Assembly (NCBI GenBank): GCA_964023275.1
Contig: OZ029918.1
Span: 15,694,355 to 15,758,354, forward strand
Direction: 5' to 3'
DNA from: Norana najaformis
Taxonomy: Eukaryota; Annelida; Clitellata; Crassiclitellata; Hormogastridae
DNA length: 64,000 nucleotides
Both the position numbers and the translations under genes were made by a program. The notes under the pieces are model-generated. The model was not told the origin of the DNA. It made no database searches and was given only the letters and a program-made list of their open reading frames with translations. Positions 1-10,922 of this stretch are shown here, piece by piece (within the stretch, counting starts at the first letter, position 1; each line of letters opens with the position of its first letter).

Positions 1-1316
1 AGGCCTAACCACTGGCCACGTGACCCGGACTGTGGGTCTCTGTTGGCCCCGGTTGGTCCAGTAGAAGGACACAAGCGACTCCGTCCCTCCCTCCCTTCCT
101 ACTATCTGCTACATGATGTCTGACATATAGGCCTGCAGATAAGTGGGCGCTATATATAGAACTATGGAGATCATAAACCATATATACTGACCGACACTAT
201 GAGCCCTAACAATAGCTTAAGTCAATATGAAATGTAGTAAAATCTTCGTCGAGGAGGAGTAAATCTGCATAGAGCTTTAAAAAGTAATGTATTTTACTGG
301 GTAAAGCCTAAATACGCTTTCATTGAAGTGCACTTGTACGTCCCTACAACGGACTCTGTATGCTTATTCTAGGCGCCTATAAATACACAGCCTATGAATG
401 TCGTGGCAGGGCGAAGTTTTGTGGGGTTTTACCCGGCGGCCTCTTATTTTGATGATATGGGCCCCTATTTCCTGGTATATAGGCCCACGCAAGCGCCTGA
501 AGATGCCAGCCAGCAGTAGGTCTCTATAGGCCTACACTGTCAGGTCTACAGAACGGATGACAGCCTACATACACAAAGGCCCAGACAGTGCTTAAGCACA
601 CCAATTCCTTATAAACGGATTTCGACCAAGTGTTAGGAGTCTATTCATGAGGCCAAAATGTATTATGGCCCTATATTATTATGTATATGTAATGATAGAC
701 GCTTCTAGAACATTATAAATCTATATATGTGCGTGTGTGCGTATGTGAGTGAGGGAGTGATTGGTCTGTTTGGTAGGCCTACAAAGCGAGTCCCTCTTTA
801 TCCAGTCAAGCGTAGCAAAGCGTATCTTCGCTGGCGCACATGTTTACATTGTATACGTATGACGTGTTTATGGCCTATAGCCTATGTACATTGCCCATAG
901 TCTACACTCATAGGCTACACTGCCTGTGTATAGCCTAGATGTAGCCGCACCATTTACTCTATACGCCAAGTTAGTCTGCTTGTTGTTAAAGTCCTAAGAA
1001 GTCGAGAGTTTTAGAGAGGAAAATATCGTTATTTTAAAATCTTTTTAGGCCCAGGTGACCTCTTCGCGCCATCGTCGTCAGTCTGACATACCATAAGTGT
1101 GCGAACACGAGGTCAGTTTTTGGGGTTTTGTTAAATATTCTTCTAAATGTTGTTTCAAAGTAGGTAGGAATTCTGTGGCAAAAATGTGTAAATGGCCTTA
1201 TGATGTATGATCGAATAAAATGAATATGGAGGCGAAGAGTCTATGGCCTGCACAGTCAGTGCGCACAGTTAATGCCTGAGAGGTTCTTACAGGCGCTGCA
1301 TCTAGTATCTTTTTTG
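1..1316. other. unassigned AT-rich intergenic DNA
   Basis: I see no reading frame, splice-supported exon, RNA gene or clear repeat unit here. The stretch contains two copies of the octamer TAGGCCTA (near 528 and 775). Confidence 0.5.
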
Positions 1317-1985
1317 CTCGATGGGCAACCAGTGTAACGAATGCAATGTTGGTATAATATGCTGATACTTAGGTGTTTTTGTTATGGCTATGGCGAGAGA
1401 GTTTTGAACCATTTGTAGTTTATGCAGAACTCTCTTGTGATGTCAATAAAAAGTTAAGAAGTGAGTTACATGAATCAAGCCTGCTGGAAACCATTGCATT
1501 AGCTAGTGGGATTAAGGCAGTTTGAGGCAAGAGAGATCTGATGCTACGAATATCCCGTATATGAAATTGAGCTGATTTGCATATTTACCAACATAATTAG
1601 AAAATGACATAGTGGAGTAAAATATTATGCCTTGACTGTTTGTGCATTCGCTACTATTGACAAACAAGCCACCCAACTGAATAGATTCAAAGCAATCAAA
1701 TTTACAGAGTTGTTGGCTTATGCTTAAAAGAAGGAATCTGGTTTTGAAGGACTCAAAAGTAGTTTATTATTTACCATCCAAGACTGAACATCAGTAAAAA
1801 CTGAAGCAAGTAGTTGGAGAGCAGGATTCGACGTTCAACTGTCGAGTGAGAGGAATAGCTGAGTATCATCAGTCAAGAGAACTATGATCAGCAAGTAATG
1901 AACCAAGTGGAGTTATGCGCTTTGTGAACAGGAGCCCAGTACAGAACTTTTTGGAACGCCACAATACAAGACAGTCACATTAGGT
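1317..1985 (-). mobile_element. CR1/L2-like LINE reverse transcriptase remnant (copy 1)
   Basis: Read on the minus strand, the segment carries broken reverse-transcriptase motifs in the right order: GVPKSSVLG at about 1934-1960 (family consensus GVPQGSVLGP), then DDTQLFLSLDS at about 1842-1873 (the catalytic YADD block, first residues changed), then fragments of the C-terminal block ending KYQHIIPTLHSLHWLPI near 1317-1370. Stops and frameshifts separate them, so it is dead. Positions 1317-1585 align closely with a second copy at 2975-3228. The clade call (CR1/L2-like) rests on the SLHWLP-type C-terminal block. Confidence 0.8.
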
Positions 1986-2899
1986 GCAGAAATGAGTTGG
2001 TTGCTACAGGCTGACAGTACGAGTCAGTGTGTGTCAACCGAGTCAATGCAAATATAGGCTACACGTGATAAGCAATCAAGGCTTCGCTTATCCAATAATA
2101 ACATTGGTTCCTACATGCATGGCTAGATCTACTGATGCTAATAGGCCTTACCCTATAAACTATGTGCGCGCATGTAAAAGGCCTAATTGACACATTTATA
2201 AATGCACTGCCTAACAGCTTAAGTGCGTTATAAATTTTCAGAAAGGTGCTCAATCGTGCAGTGGCGTACTTCAGGGAGTTCTTGGGCCGAATCTCCTCAG
2301 GCTTAGGACCCCCATCACTCTTGGAATTTGTGTAGATGGGAACAGATGTGTCAAATGTACACCCACCCCGTAATCGGTGACCTTAGACTTTACAGTAGAT
2401 GTAAAATAGGGGTTTGAAAGTAACTCGTGTTTCCACCCAACAACAGAATCAGCCACCCACCCCAACGCGCCTCTCAGCCACAGTTTGGTCACTTCAAAAG
2501 TAACTTCAAAGTAACTCAAACTAGGAAAAGCTAAGTTCGGTTCATAAAAGCAAAACAATAAAGGTCAAAAGAAAGTAAATGTTGCTTTGGTTGATGCCCA
2601 CTCCCACGAGGCTGACGGTGGGTTGATACTAACTCTCCGGCCCGGGCTTATTCACGGGGATTGATGCACCGGCCTAACTCCTCTTCACAAGGCCAGCGCA
2701 AAACACACTGATTGCCTATCCCTATATCCTCATCTAGCTGGCAGTGTGACGTTTCATATGTTCATTTAGATGAAAGAATCATATGGGATTAACCTAAGTT
2801 ATACCGCTAAACACAAATGGTGGCGGATAAAGATAAGTGTACATTACATGGCTGCTGTGTGATGAGACGGCAACATGCGACCGGCGCTGTACTGACGAG
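1986..2899. other. unassigned DNA between two LINE remnants
   Basis: Short open frames exist on the minus strand (2059-2253 and 2271-2558), but they have no recognisable domain and no codon or splice support. I see nothing else in this stretch. Confidence 0.4.
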
Positions 2900-3228
2900 T
2901 CACAGTAGATAATAGGTCGGTGGGTTTAAATGTAGAACTTTGTGAACTACAAGACAGATTTCAAAGTGGATTCTTTGATCGATGGGTAACCAGTGTAACG
3001 AATGCAATGTTGGTATAATATGCTGATACTTATGTGTTTTTGTTATGGCTCTGGCGAGAGAGTTTTGAACCATTTGTAATTTGTGCAGAGCTGTCTTTGT
3101 GATGCCGATAAAAAGTGAATTACAGTAGCTAAGCCGTCTGGAAACCAATGCATTGTCTTATGGGATTAACACAGTTTGAGACAAAAGATCTGATTTTACG
3201 AATATCCGGTATATGGAATTGAACTGAT
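2900..3228 (-). mobile_element. CR1/L2-like LINE reverse transcriptase C-terminal remnant (copy 2)
   Basis: A minus-strand frame reads RLSYCNSLF, then LHKLQMVQNSLARAI, then SLHWLPIDQRIHFEI. This is the hallmark order of the end of CR1/L2/Jockey-type LINE reverse transcriptases (RLDYCNSLL, LQ.VQNAAAR, LHWLPV..RI.FKI). It is better preserved than copy 1: a single frame is open for about 80 codons. Similarity between the copies stops abruptly at 3228, where a GC-rich decayed reading frame begins. Confidence 0.85.
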
Positions 3229-4541
3229 TGAGATCCTTGGTGGATTTCTGCGCACTCGGCTCCTAATGGAATTGTCACCAGACTGGAGACATTTGACCTT
3301 ATGGCACACATGAACCAGTTGCTTTCGGAGGTCCCTGATGAACTTCTGTGCACCCAACTCCCAACTAGCGCACGCGTCGATGGACGCGTACACTGACCAG
3401 CTGCTTGCGGAGTTCCGTGAGCAGGAGGACATTCTGGATGAGCAAATCCCGAAACGGTGTCACTATTCTAAGCCGCCGGTGCCAAGGCCGCCGGTGCCAA
3501 GGCCGCCGGTGCCAAGGCCGCCGGTGCCAAGGCCGCCGGTGCCAAGGCCGCCGGTGCAAAAGGCAGTTGCCTCGGCACCCAGGCGCAGACTAGCAAAATG
3601 AATGGCGGTTCTGGTAGAGTTCAACCGTCTGCAGAGGAGGCCACCCGTCGCCATCGCAGAGGGCATAAACTCTCCACCCAAGCTTATTTTCCTCAGAGGG
3701 GCAGGCATTCTGAAATACTCTCGCGCGACCATCACAAACGGTCACCATCTCGAGGCTGATGCGACGACCTTCTAGGATGCGATGGCTCCCAGAAGTGCAA
3801 TGAATCAACCTAAGGCAGCAAGTGGGTCTCAAGTTAACGGCAGTTTTGACTGCCGGGGTTGAGAAACATGCGTTCGCGTCGGCCCAGGTGTATGATGAGG
3901 GTGATGAGCCAGACATGTCAATCACGAAGGCCTACTTCAAGTCTGCAGCGGCGCCAGTCCTCAACCTGGACGAGATGGGCCAGAAGTTTGGGGGAGCTAA
4001 AATAAAAATTCTTAAGCACCTGGAAGAGTATGCCTATACCTACGAAGGTTGAGGTTGGACGCTGAAGCGCTGTGTGGCATTGGACCTGGCGTTGCCAAGC
4101 AAAGCCTATACCGGGGACTCCCACAGACCCCAACCCCAAGTGCATTCTGCCACAGTCGGTTGTGAATGTGTAGAACCGGGACAACGGCTGCTCCGAGTGG
4201 GCAGTCCTATCTGCGCTACCCCGCAGGGCATGACCTGCAGCTCCCAGCCAACTACCGAGCCCACCTTGCCAGGTAAACTTAGCCATGATGAAGTTCCCAG
4301 TTAAGGTGAGCGATACTGGCAAGTTTGAAACGCCAGAACCCGCCTTATCGATAAGCATATGCGAGTAGAAGGGCGGGCGGTTGGGCCCGGGGTTGACTTA
4401 TTGCTTCTGGCCGATGCCGACAACCCCGCGTTGGATGAATTGTATCGACACATAATTGACGCTTCAATAAGCAGTGGCGTGCGCGCCTTTATTGCCTGCG
4501 TCAAAGATAAAGGAGGACATTTGGAGCACAGTTTATAGCCT
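3229..4541 (+). pseudogene. GC-rich decayed reading frame, origin unknown
   Basis: This block is visibly richer in G+C than its surroundings and reads as damaged coding sequence. An open segment at 3338-3601 includes a proline-rich repeat. A second frame is nearly open from 3822 to 4541, interrupted by stops near 4050 and 4302 and by an apparent frameshift near 4310-4340. The last segment reads VDLLLLADADNPALDELY and ends KDKGGHLEHSL at a stop near 4538. I do not recognise the protein. A lost transposon ORF or a captured cellular gene are both possible. It starts exactly where LINE copy 2 stops being alignable. Confidence 0.5.
3472..3560 (+). repeat. 15-bp tandem repeat encoding PPVPR
   Basis: The unit GCCGCCGGTGCCAAG occurs five times exactly, then once imperfectly. 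Because 15 is a multiple of three it is a coding-type repeat. In the frame open at 3338-3601 it gives PPVPR five times followed by PPVQK. Confidence 0.9.
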
Positions 4542-5271
4542 GACATAATAGTTAAACTGGTTGTTTTCCAAATCTGATTAAGAATTTAAATGTTATTAAT
4601 CTTGAGTGCAAGTAATTATGAAGTTCTGCAGGCGATCGTTTACCGTCGTTGTTTTTCCACTCACAGTGTAGAATACAAACAACTGAAACAAACACCAAAC
4701 AGAAAAATGGTATAGGCCTATTCTTAAATTAATTACTGGTAATGAAATATTACTGTTTTTATTATTTGTCACCATTTAATTGTGACGCAAGCGTAGACTG
4801 AAGAATTGGAGCACAGGATTTCCTGCGAATGGCAATTGTTTGCTTGAGCTGTGTATAGGTAAACAGTTGGCCGTTTTCGTCTTATCAGCAAACATGTTTG
4901 AGTGGCATCTTTTGTGTTTGTGTGCGTGAATATGTTGGGGCGGGCGGGGGTTGTTGTGGCTTTGCAAATAGGCGTAGACATTGTAAAGCTGGCGACAGAG
5001 TGCGTTACGGAATTTCTGCAATTGTTGTCGCAATGGCCATTGAACTCTTAACGCAAAAGATTTTTCAAACTCAGTCATCATAATTGCGCCTCTGATCCAT
5101 AAAAGCCCTCGATAAGATAGACTTAATTTTGCTTTTGCAATGCTTAGCCACATAGATAAGACTTGCCTTAGCACGATGCACAGAGGCGCTGTACAGTATA
5201 TGATGGCGATCCCTTTACTTTGTTTTGCCATGGATGTCTTACCTTGAACATTATCTTTTTTAACTTTTCAG
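4542..5271. other. unassigned AT-rich DNA
   Basis: No supported gene. The overlapping minus-strand frames at 4776-5231 and 5168-5422 are not supported by any domain. The right edge ends in a strong splice acceptor at 5270-5271 (tract TTTTTTAACTTTTCAG). Confidence 0.4.
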
Positions 5272-5345
5272 ACTCGGCTGGGTGGTATTCGTTGGAAAGA
5301 CTGTCCGTTGACCTTTGAACTAGTGCGACCCTGCAGGAGGTCAAG

Positions 5346-5454
5346 ATGCAGTTCAAACAGATATCCTTCGGTTGCCTCAGGCTCCTCTTCCTCAGCATCT
5401 TCGTCCTTTTCGATAGCCACATGTGTTGGGAACAAAACTCAACATCTACTCCTC
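5346..5454 (+). CDS. putative signal-peptide exon of a secreted or membrane mucin-like protein
   Basis: The exon probably spans 5272-5454: it follows a strong acceptor (TTTTTTAACTTTTCAG) and ends at a consensus donor GTAAGT at 5455. Translation from the ATG at 5346 gives a basic start (MQFKQ), a hydrophobic core (LRLLFLSIFVLF) and then WEQNSTSTP, a typical signal peptide followed by a Ser/Thr-rich start with an N-glycosylation sequon (NST). It stops in phase 1. The mucin-like exon at 12751 requires a phase-1 upstream exon, and both sides are Thr/Ser-rich, so I infer that this is its first coding exon; the joining codon would be CAA (Gln). The alternative is splicing to the nearby acceptor at 5556-5557, which would give a very short secreted peptide. 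The exon is real-looking; its partner is inferred. Confidence 0.5.
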
Positions 5455-5557
5455 GTAAGTGGTAGGCTATATGGTGTGTTGATTTAATTGGTCGTAAACT
5501 TTGTGGCGGTATTTTGAAGGAAATAGTGAATTCAATATTTTTTCGAGTTTTTTTCAG

Positions 5558-5592
5558 GTGGAGGAGGTGGAGTTATGACGGTAATGGTTTGA
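5558..5592 (+). CDS. alternative short terminal exon (Gly-rich end)
   Basis: A strong acceptor (GAGTTTTTTTCAG) lies only 103 bp after the 5455 donor. Splicing to it in phase 1 would add RGGGGVMTVMV and a TGA at 5590-5592, giving a 47-residue precursor beginning with the signal peptide at 5346. It could be an alternative 3' end, or an acceptor that is not used. Confidence 0.25.
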
Positions 5593-5624
5593 CCGGTTGG
5601 TGGCTGGGCCTCTGGAGACAACAA

Positions 5625-5880
5625 GGGAATCTAACCTAATCTAAGAACTTCTATAGCCCCACTGTAATAATGCTCAAGGCATCAGTCGATAGTTGCTGCT
5701 AAGCAAAATCATTGTCCGAGCCAAATTCCTTGGTGAATCCGGGATGGCAATTATATTTATTTTATTTGAGCACTTGGGCAGGTCGCTGCTCATTAACCGT
5801 CTTGGGAGGCTCGAACCCGTACTCTCGGCTTTGCCAGCAAGCACTTTATTCAATGCGTAATCGTTGGTTGAGTTAAGGTG
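5625..5880 (-). mobile_element. tRNA-headed SINE, composite, minus strand
   Basis: The minus strand has a tRNA-like head with a B-box-like GGGTTCGAGCC (complement of 5809-5820). The 3' tail contains CTATAGAAGT followed by TTAGATTAG-type repeats (at 5630-5660 on the plus strand as AATCTAA). The same tail is seen near 30990, 32650 and 52798. Confidence 0.6.
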
Positions 5881-6299
5881 AATAAAGGTGGATAGCAGCG
5901 GCAGCAGCAGCAGCAGTAACTTCCATAGCGCCAGGTTAAGATACACATAGCAGAATAAGAAAAGTAGCTCTTGTAAGCGCACAGACCAGCGGAGAAATAC
6001 GACAATGACCTGCATCGTTGTACAATTGCAACCTCATGTGCATTTTGGGTTGTGGAACAACTGTTCGTCGTAGACCTTTGTAGAGGGCGTGTTACAGGTG
6101 CGGACATCCTACAACATCGGCCCCCATTCACCCCCTACATTCTGCTACAGACTGACTAAGACAGAAGGGGATACATCCCAGATGGTGGAACACTAAAAAC
6201 GTCATATAGCATCCCTTACAATTTTATCAACAACGAATCAATATACACGAGAGTGTAACTCTGTTTCAGACAGTTTGTATGCGTCATGGTGATTTGAGG

Positions 6300-6480
6300 A
6301 TCTGGGGGCTATGCCCCAGTGGTGTCCAGGGGTAAAGCTCCTGGTCAGGAGGCGACAGACGGGGCAGTACATAGTTGCGAGAGGTCCCGGTTTCATATCC
6401 GGGGCGAGTCCCACTTGAGTTGTCTACACGATCCTGTCTGTCTGTCGCTTTATATTGGCCTGATGGTCATCAACGTCAAC
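6300..6480 (+). mobile_element. tRNA-like SINE head fragment
   Basis: The sequence contains a B-box-like block, GGTTTCATATCC, preceded by an A-box-like region near 6325-6345. It looks like a tRNA-derived SINE. A 21-bp flanking piece (6417-6437) recurs exactly at 6685-6705, on the other side of a tandem repeat. Confidence 0.45.
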
Positions 6481-6499
6481 CGGCGAGATAGTGTAACCC

Positions 6500-6645
6500 T
6501 ATAAATGGATAATCAATGGTCTATCATTAGCGATGATAACTAGATAAGCAATGATCTATCATTAGCGATGATAACTAGATAAGCAATGATCTATCATTAG
6601 CGATGATAACTAGATAAGCAATGGTCTATTATTAGCAATGGTAGA
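6500..6645. repeat. 35-bp tandem repeat, about four units
   Basis: The unit reads approximately TAGATAAGCAATGATCTATC followed by ATTAGCGATGATAAC. It contains an internal dyad, ATGATC..TATCAT, so each unit can fold locally. The last unit is diverged. Confidence 0.8.
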
Positions 6646-6705
6646 TGATTATGTAAATGAAGCAATCGTGGATGGACAGAGGGTGAGTTGTCTACACGAT
6701 CCTGT

Positions 6706-7859
6706 TGCTGCTTGTTTTGAAATGAAGGCTCTACTGGTTAAAACCTTCACATTACACAGGAAATAATGTGATATATACTTTTGGTGTTGGTTCAAGGGAA
6801 AAGTTTCCGACTGCTCGTATCAATGTATAGTGCAGGTTTTATACAATGCTTGTCTTCGTCATTCTTTAACCAACGGAGGGTCATGACCCCATTGGTTACT
6901 GTTTTGAAAAATACGAAGACAACAAAGATTATACCTGTAATAGTAATAGCCAGTGTGTATTTTGACTTTGATTTCCTTCGTAGATATAATATTGCCCTCT
7001 AGTACTATGGCCAAACCAGCTGTATCACTAATCGTTTTTCGTGGCAGTTTGTCCCTCCGACCGACTCCCAGATGCCTATAGCCTACATGCACTGCTGCAG
7101 TTGAGCTCATATGCCCCGCCCACTTTCAAAATTAGCGCACTAAATAAAGTCATATCCTCGAGTATACAGGCACACTTAGCAAGCTGTTTTGATTTAATTC
7201 AACTGTACCACTGCTAAGGACTTTCATCGAGCACGTCTTTATATCTGTCAAGTACAAGACCTCTATTCAAAATAATCACTTCATATAAATAAATCAGAAG
7301 GAAACAGTTCTGCTGAACTGCTCCTAAGTTATAAAGAGCCGAGGTGCATAAGTTTTAAGTAGGCCCTAAGGACGTTGAGACAAAATGAGGCCAGACTTTT
7401 TCTTGCTCAGTCAGTATTTTAAGACCTGCCCAGACTTCTTTATCCCTTTGCAATATTAAGTCGCATTACAATAATGCTGCCCAAAAAGACCGGGGACTCC
7501 CTGTCCTTTGTGCACATATACTTATCTACACCATCTACCAATAAAATTTGTAGCAAACCTTTGGGGTCCACGGGTACTTTAGGCACTCATTAATGTCATG
7601 GCATGGGGTATGCAGACAGACTCACTGAAATAGGCTTCTACACTAGAGGGGTCGTGGACAAGCCACTAGTAAATTCAGGAACGACAAATCTTTTAGGCCA
7701 TCATCTATAGCGATTCTTCTTATATTCGTATTCTTTCTATATAAGATGTGTTAGCTTGTTTGTAAAGCGCAGGATGCTAGGTTAGAGGTAGACATGTATG
7801 TATAATTGTGTATAATTGCCAGCATCGATGTATATGGCAGCATCATAAGACACACATTT
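6706..7859. other. unassigned intron or intergenic DNA
   Basis: I see no supported coding or repeat structure. A short frame at 6781-7002 has no recognisable features. On the mucin-gene model this is intron. Confidence 0.4.
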
Positions 7860-8592
7860 ATTAATAATAAGCTTTGAGGAAACTGTCCACTGTTCTTGGG
7901 AAACAGTATGGAGATCAGGGAGCCAGTTAAAGAATTTGAATTAACCGTTGGCTCAGGGTCGCTGGTCTGCAGCAGACGATTTTGCGAAGCGCGGCAAAAG
8001 GCGCAAACGCTGCTATTTCAGTTGAACGGAATTCGTCGAAGGCGTAAGACGTCTGACGAAACTTAATAATCCCTGAACTCCAGATCGAATCGAGAAAGAA
8101 CTGTGAGAATGTTAGTTCGATTGAAAAGAAAGACGATCTGTAAAGTTACCGCGGATGGTTGCACGATGGGAGTTTAAGACCCGTCGAAGCACGAGAAACT
8201 TCGAGTCAAAGGCCAACTGTAATGTTCGAAGAGTGAGATTCAGAGACCACCCGTGTCTTGAGTTGTGGTTGAAGGAGATTTGGTTAACGAGTTATGTGAA
8301 GGCCTTTCATCGTCGTCAGTCTGTTAATCCAGCGAAGACGTGGAGAAGAACTCTTGGCGAGGCGAAGGACTGAAGAATCATGAAGGTCAAGTTCAACCGG
8401 TGGTTCTGCAGAGGTCATGAGAAAGAATGTTTTGCCTTAGAACGCCGACAGCTGAAGACTGTCCGATCCGGACGTCAAGGAAATGTCCCTACCAGAAGTC
8501 TAAGTCCGAGTCTGATCGAGTAATTCGCGCATGTCAAAGAGGGAGGTCTTTAGTACAGATGTAACATTAAGTCAGTAATGTCAGCCTAGGTA
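7860..8592 (+). other. purine-rich, low-repeat block ending in a consensus splice donor
   Basis: This block lacks the SINE and microsatellite debris seen on both sides. It is rich in GAAG/CGA-type words and has an open frame at 8155-8373. It ends at CTAG followed by GTAAGTCT (8591 onward), a good donor. It might be an untranslated exon or alternative first exon, but no protein family is recognised. Confidence 0.25.
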
Positions 8593-8871
8593 AGTCTATT
8601 TAGAGCATAGGCCTAACTTAGGAATTGCAGGCAAGAGCCAGGGACCTTTTGGTCTCGCTAAATAGTGATTTGTTATTGTTGTTAATGAATAGAGGCTCAA
8701 ACTACTGTACACAATACCTCTGGCATTCGGGTCTTGTGCGGGTGCCGCCTAAGTACTTGCGCTGGTTTATACCAGATTGCACAAGATTCTGTTCCTCTTA
8801 ATAAGAAATTAACCAGCCCAAAGGAAGCGGCGCTGAACTCAAGTAACTGGTCAAATTATTATTTCTGCATT

Positions 8872-9035
8872 TATTAAGCGCTACTATCTAATGACCAAGA
8901 ATCAATCGATGGCGCTGAGCAATTGTCAGTGAAGGACTATCTCAAGGTCTCTACAGAGTAACCGTCTCATGGGAGGCTCGAACCCGTACACTCCGCGTTA
9001 CAAACCGAGCTCTCTAACCAATCGGTACCGTGCCC
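8872..9035 (-). mobile_element. SINE family 1 copy, minus strand
   Basis: The complement reads from a tRNA-like head with a B-box-like GGGTTCGAGCC (8971-8985 region) to a tail containing GCTCAGCGCCATCGATTGAT and ending in TAATAAATGCAG. This is the same arrangement as the copies at 27243 and 28141. Confidence 0.75.
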
Positions 9036-9725
9036 CAATAAAGACAGGCAGCTAGGGACAGAGACATTAGTAAGCGACCTTTCTCCTTCAGTTAAGAGTA
9101 AAAAAACGTCGTACTATCACCAAATCTCTTAAGTATGATTGTACACTCGGATGCTCAAATCATTCTTATGGAGCAGTTGGCAGATTTCAAAACTGGGCTA
9201 ATAGTTTTTAAAGATATGAAGTCTTGCCGACTCGGAGCTGAACGTCTGAAACTGTCTTAACAATCAAAGTTCCTTAATCTACGATGTCTAAGAAACACAA
9301 GACACTCACCATAAACACTAACTGCTTGGTATCGACCCAATATCATGCACGGCTCTTGAGAATTCGATTTAGGTATCATGCACGGCTTTTGAGAATTCGA
9401 TTTAGGTGCCGGCAAATATTCTGGTTTCCCTGATGCAGCTTTTTTCATCCGGACTGTTTATGCTTTAACTTTTGGCCTAAAGAGTTGAACTCGCAAAGTC
9501 CTGGCAAATCCTGCCCTAGATAAGACAGTTAGGCATCTTCTCCGAACTCCTTATTAGGGGTTTCCCTTGACGCCACTAGAAGACTTTTAGAATTGTTTCC
9601 AAGCATTGATAAAAACTGCAAGCAGCTTACCTAGACAGAAGAGAAACGCATATCTAGAGCAAAGGTCATTTCAGTTCAACAGCCTAACTAGTGAGTAGAC
9701 ACGGCGTTCCAAGTTCCCGATCGAG
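9036..9725. other. unassigned DNA with a 33-bp tandem duplication
   Basis: The only structure I see is a near-perfect direct duplication at about 9341-9373 and 9374-9406 (TATCATGCACGGCT..TTGAGAATTCGATTTAGG). Confidence 0.6.
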
Positions 9726-9800
9726 CGATCGTAATTCCGAGATTTCTACAGCGCCCAACGAAAGCCGCGCCGCGGGGACCAGCTTCTTCACAGGTTAAAA
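9726..9800 (+). repeat. dispersed repeat family D fragment
   Basis: It begins CGTAATTCCGAGATTTCTAC and continues AGCGCCCAACGAAAGCC, closely matching 38362-38500 and 51318-51480. It is an interspersed repeat of unknown class. Confidence 0.7.
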
Positions 9801-9849
9801 GAAATGCAGCCAACGACTCTGTGACGGGGCGACAATTGCGTACTACAAG

Positions 9850-10245
9850 TATGTTGGCGCATCAAACGCCTGTCACCGCCAGGCCCAGTGGTGTGCTTTG
9901 GGATTTGCTCCTATAAATAGGTTGGCGCATCAAGCGCCTGTCACCGCCAGACCCAGTGGTGTGCTTTAGGATTTGCTCCTATAAATAGGTTGACGCATCA
10001 AGCGCCTGTCACCGCCAGGCCCAGTGGTGTGCTTTGGGATTTGCTCCTATAAATAGGTTGGCGCATCAAAAGCCTGTCACCGCCAGACCCAGTGGTGTGC
10101 TTTGGGATTTGCTCCTATAAATAGGTTGGCGCATCAAAAGCCTGTCACCGCCAGACCCAGTGGTGTGCTTTGGGATTTGCTCCTATAAATAGGTTGGCGC
10201 ATCAAACGCCTGTCACCGCCAGACCCAGTGGTGTGCTTTAGGATT
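9850..10245. repeat. 68-bp minisatellite, about six units, each with TATAAATA
   Basis: The unit starts TTGGCGCATCAAACGCCTGT, runs through CACCGCCAGGCCCAGTGGTG and ends TGCTCCTATAAATAGG. Copies start near 9853, 9921, 9989, 10057, 10125 and 10193; the last is truncated. Variants at AAGCGCC, AAACGCC and AAAAGCC distinguish units. Confidence 0.9.
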
Positions 10246-10922
10246 GGCTATGACGTACATAATGACAGACGCAAGTAAAGTTTTGAAATAGCGCCAACAA
10301 ACCTTCGGCCAGTTGCCGTTGAATAAGGCCTCGTTCTGTTGAGGCCTAATCCGCCTTCAAGGCAAGGTTTTTACAGAATAGCATTATTGCAGGAGATCCT
10401 AATGTACTAACTAAGGCTTGGACAAGAGTGAAATCGGCACCGAATGAATGTAAGAGAATGGAAAATGACGTCCAAGTGGCGCAGTTGATGAAACGAAAGC
10501 GAAGATTTCCTGTGGAAATCATTCGATTGATATCAATGAATCCATCAATCAAAAAATGCTTTAGGTAAATAAAGCTGTCCCCCTTAGGCTGTGTTCAATC
10601 TTCCGTGTTATGTCGAAAGACAGACAATTCAATTTTTGTCTCTGTTCGACAAACATGCATGCAAGGCAACGCTAGTCAAGGAATGCAAGGCAGGTCGTGA
10701 CCCTGATGTTTGTGCTCGTTTTTGAGCAACAGTCTTCGGAGTCGAGGAGTCGCGGGGTTGTTAAGGCGAATCAACGACTACCACAGCACAATACGATAGC
10801 CTTTCGTTATGGGTTACACTTGTATGGCACTGTGCTGTATGCATGCATGCATGCGTGTATGTATGTATGTATACGGGCTTTTGTATAGCTCCGTTTAAGG
10901 ACCTCTCAAAAAAGCTGCAAAC
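10246..10922. other. unassigned DNA
   Basis: No supported gene. A short (GCAT)n(GTAT)n patch lies at about 10839-10872, followed by a fragment resembling the TATAGCGCC-type repeat end (10880-10920). Confidence 0.4.
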
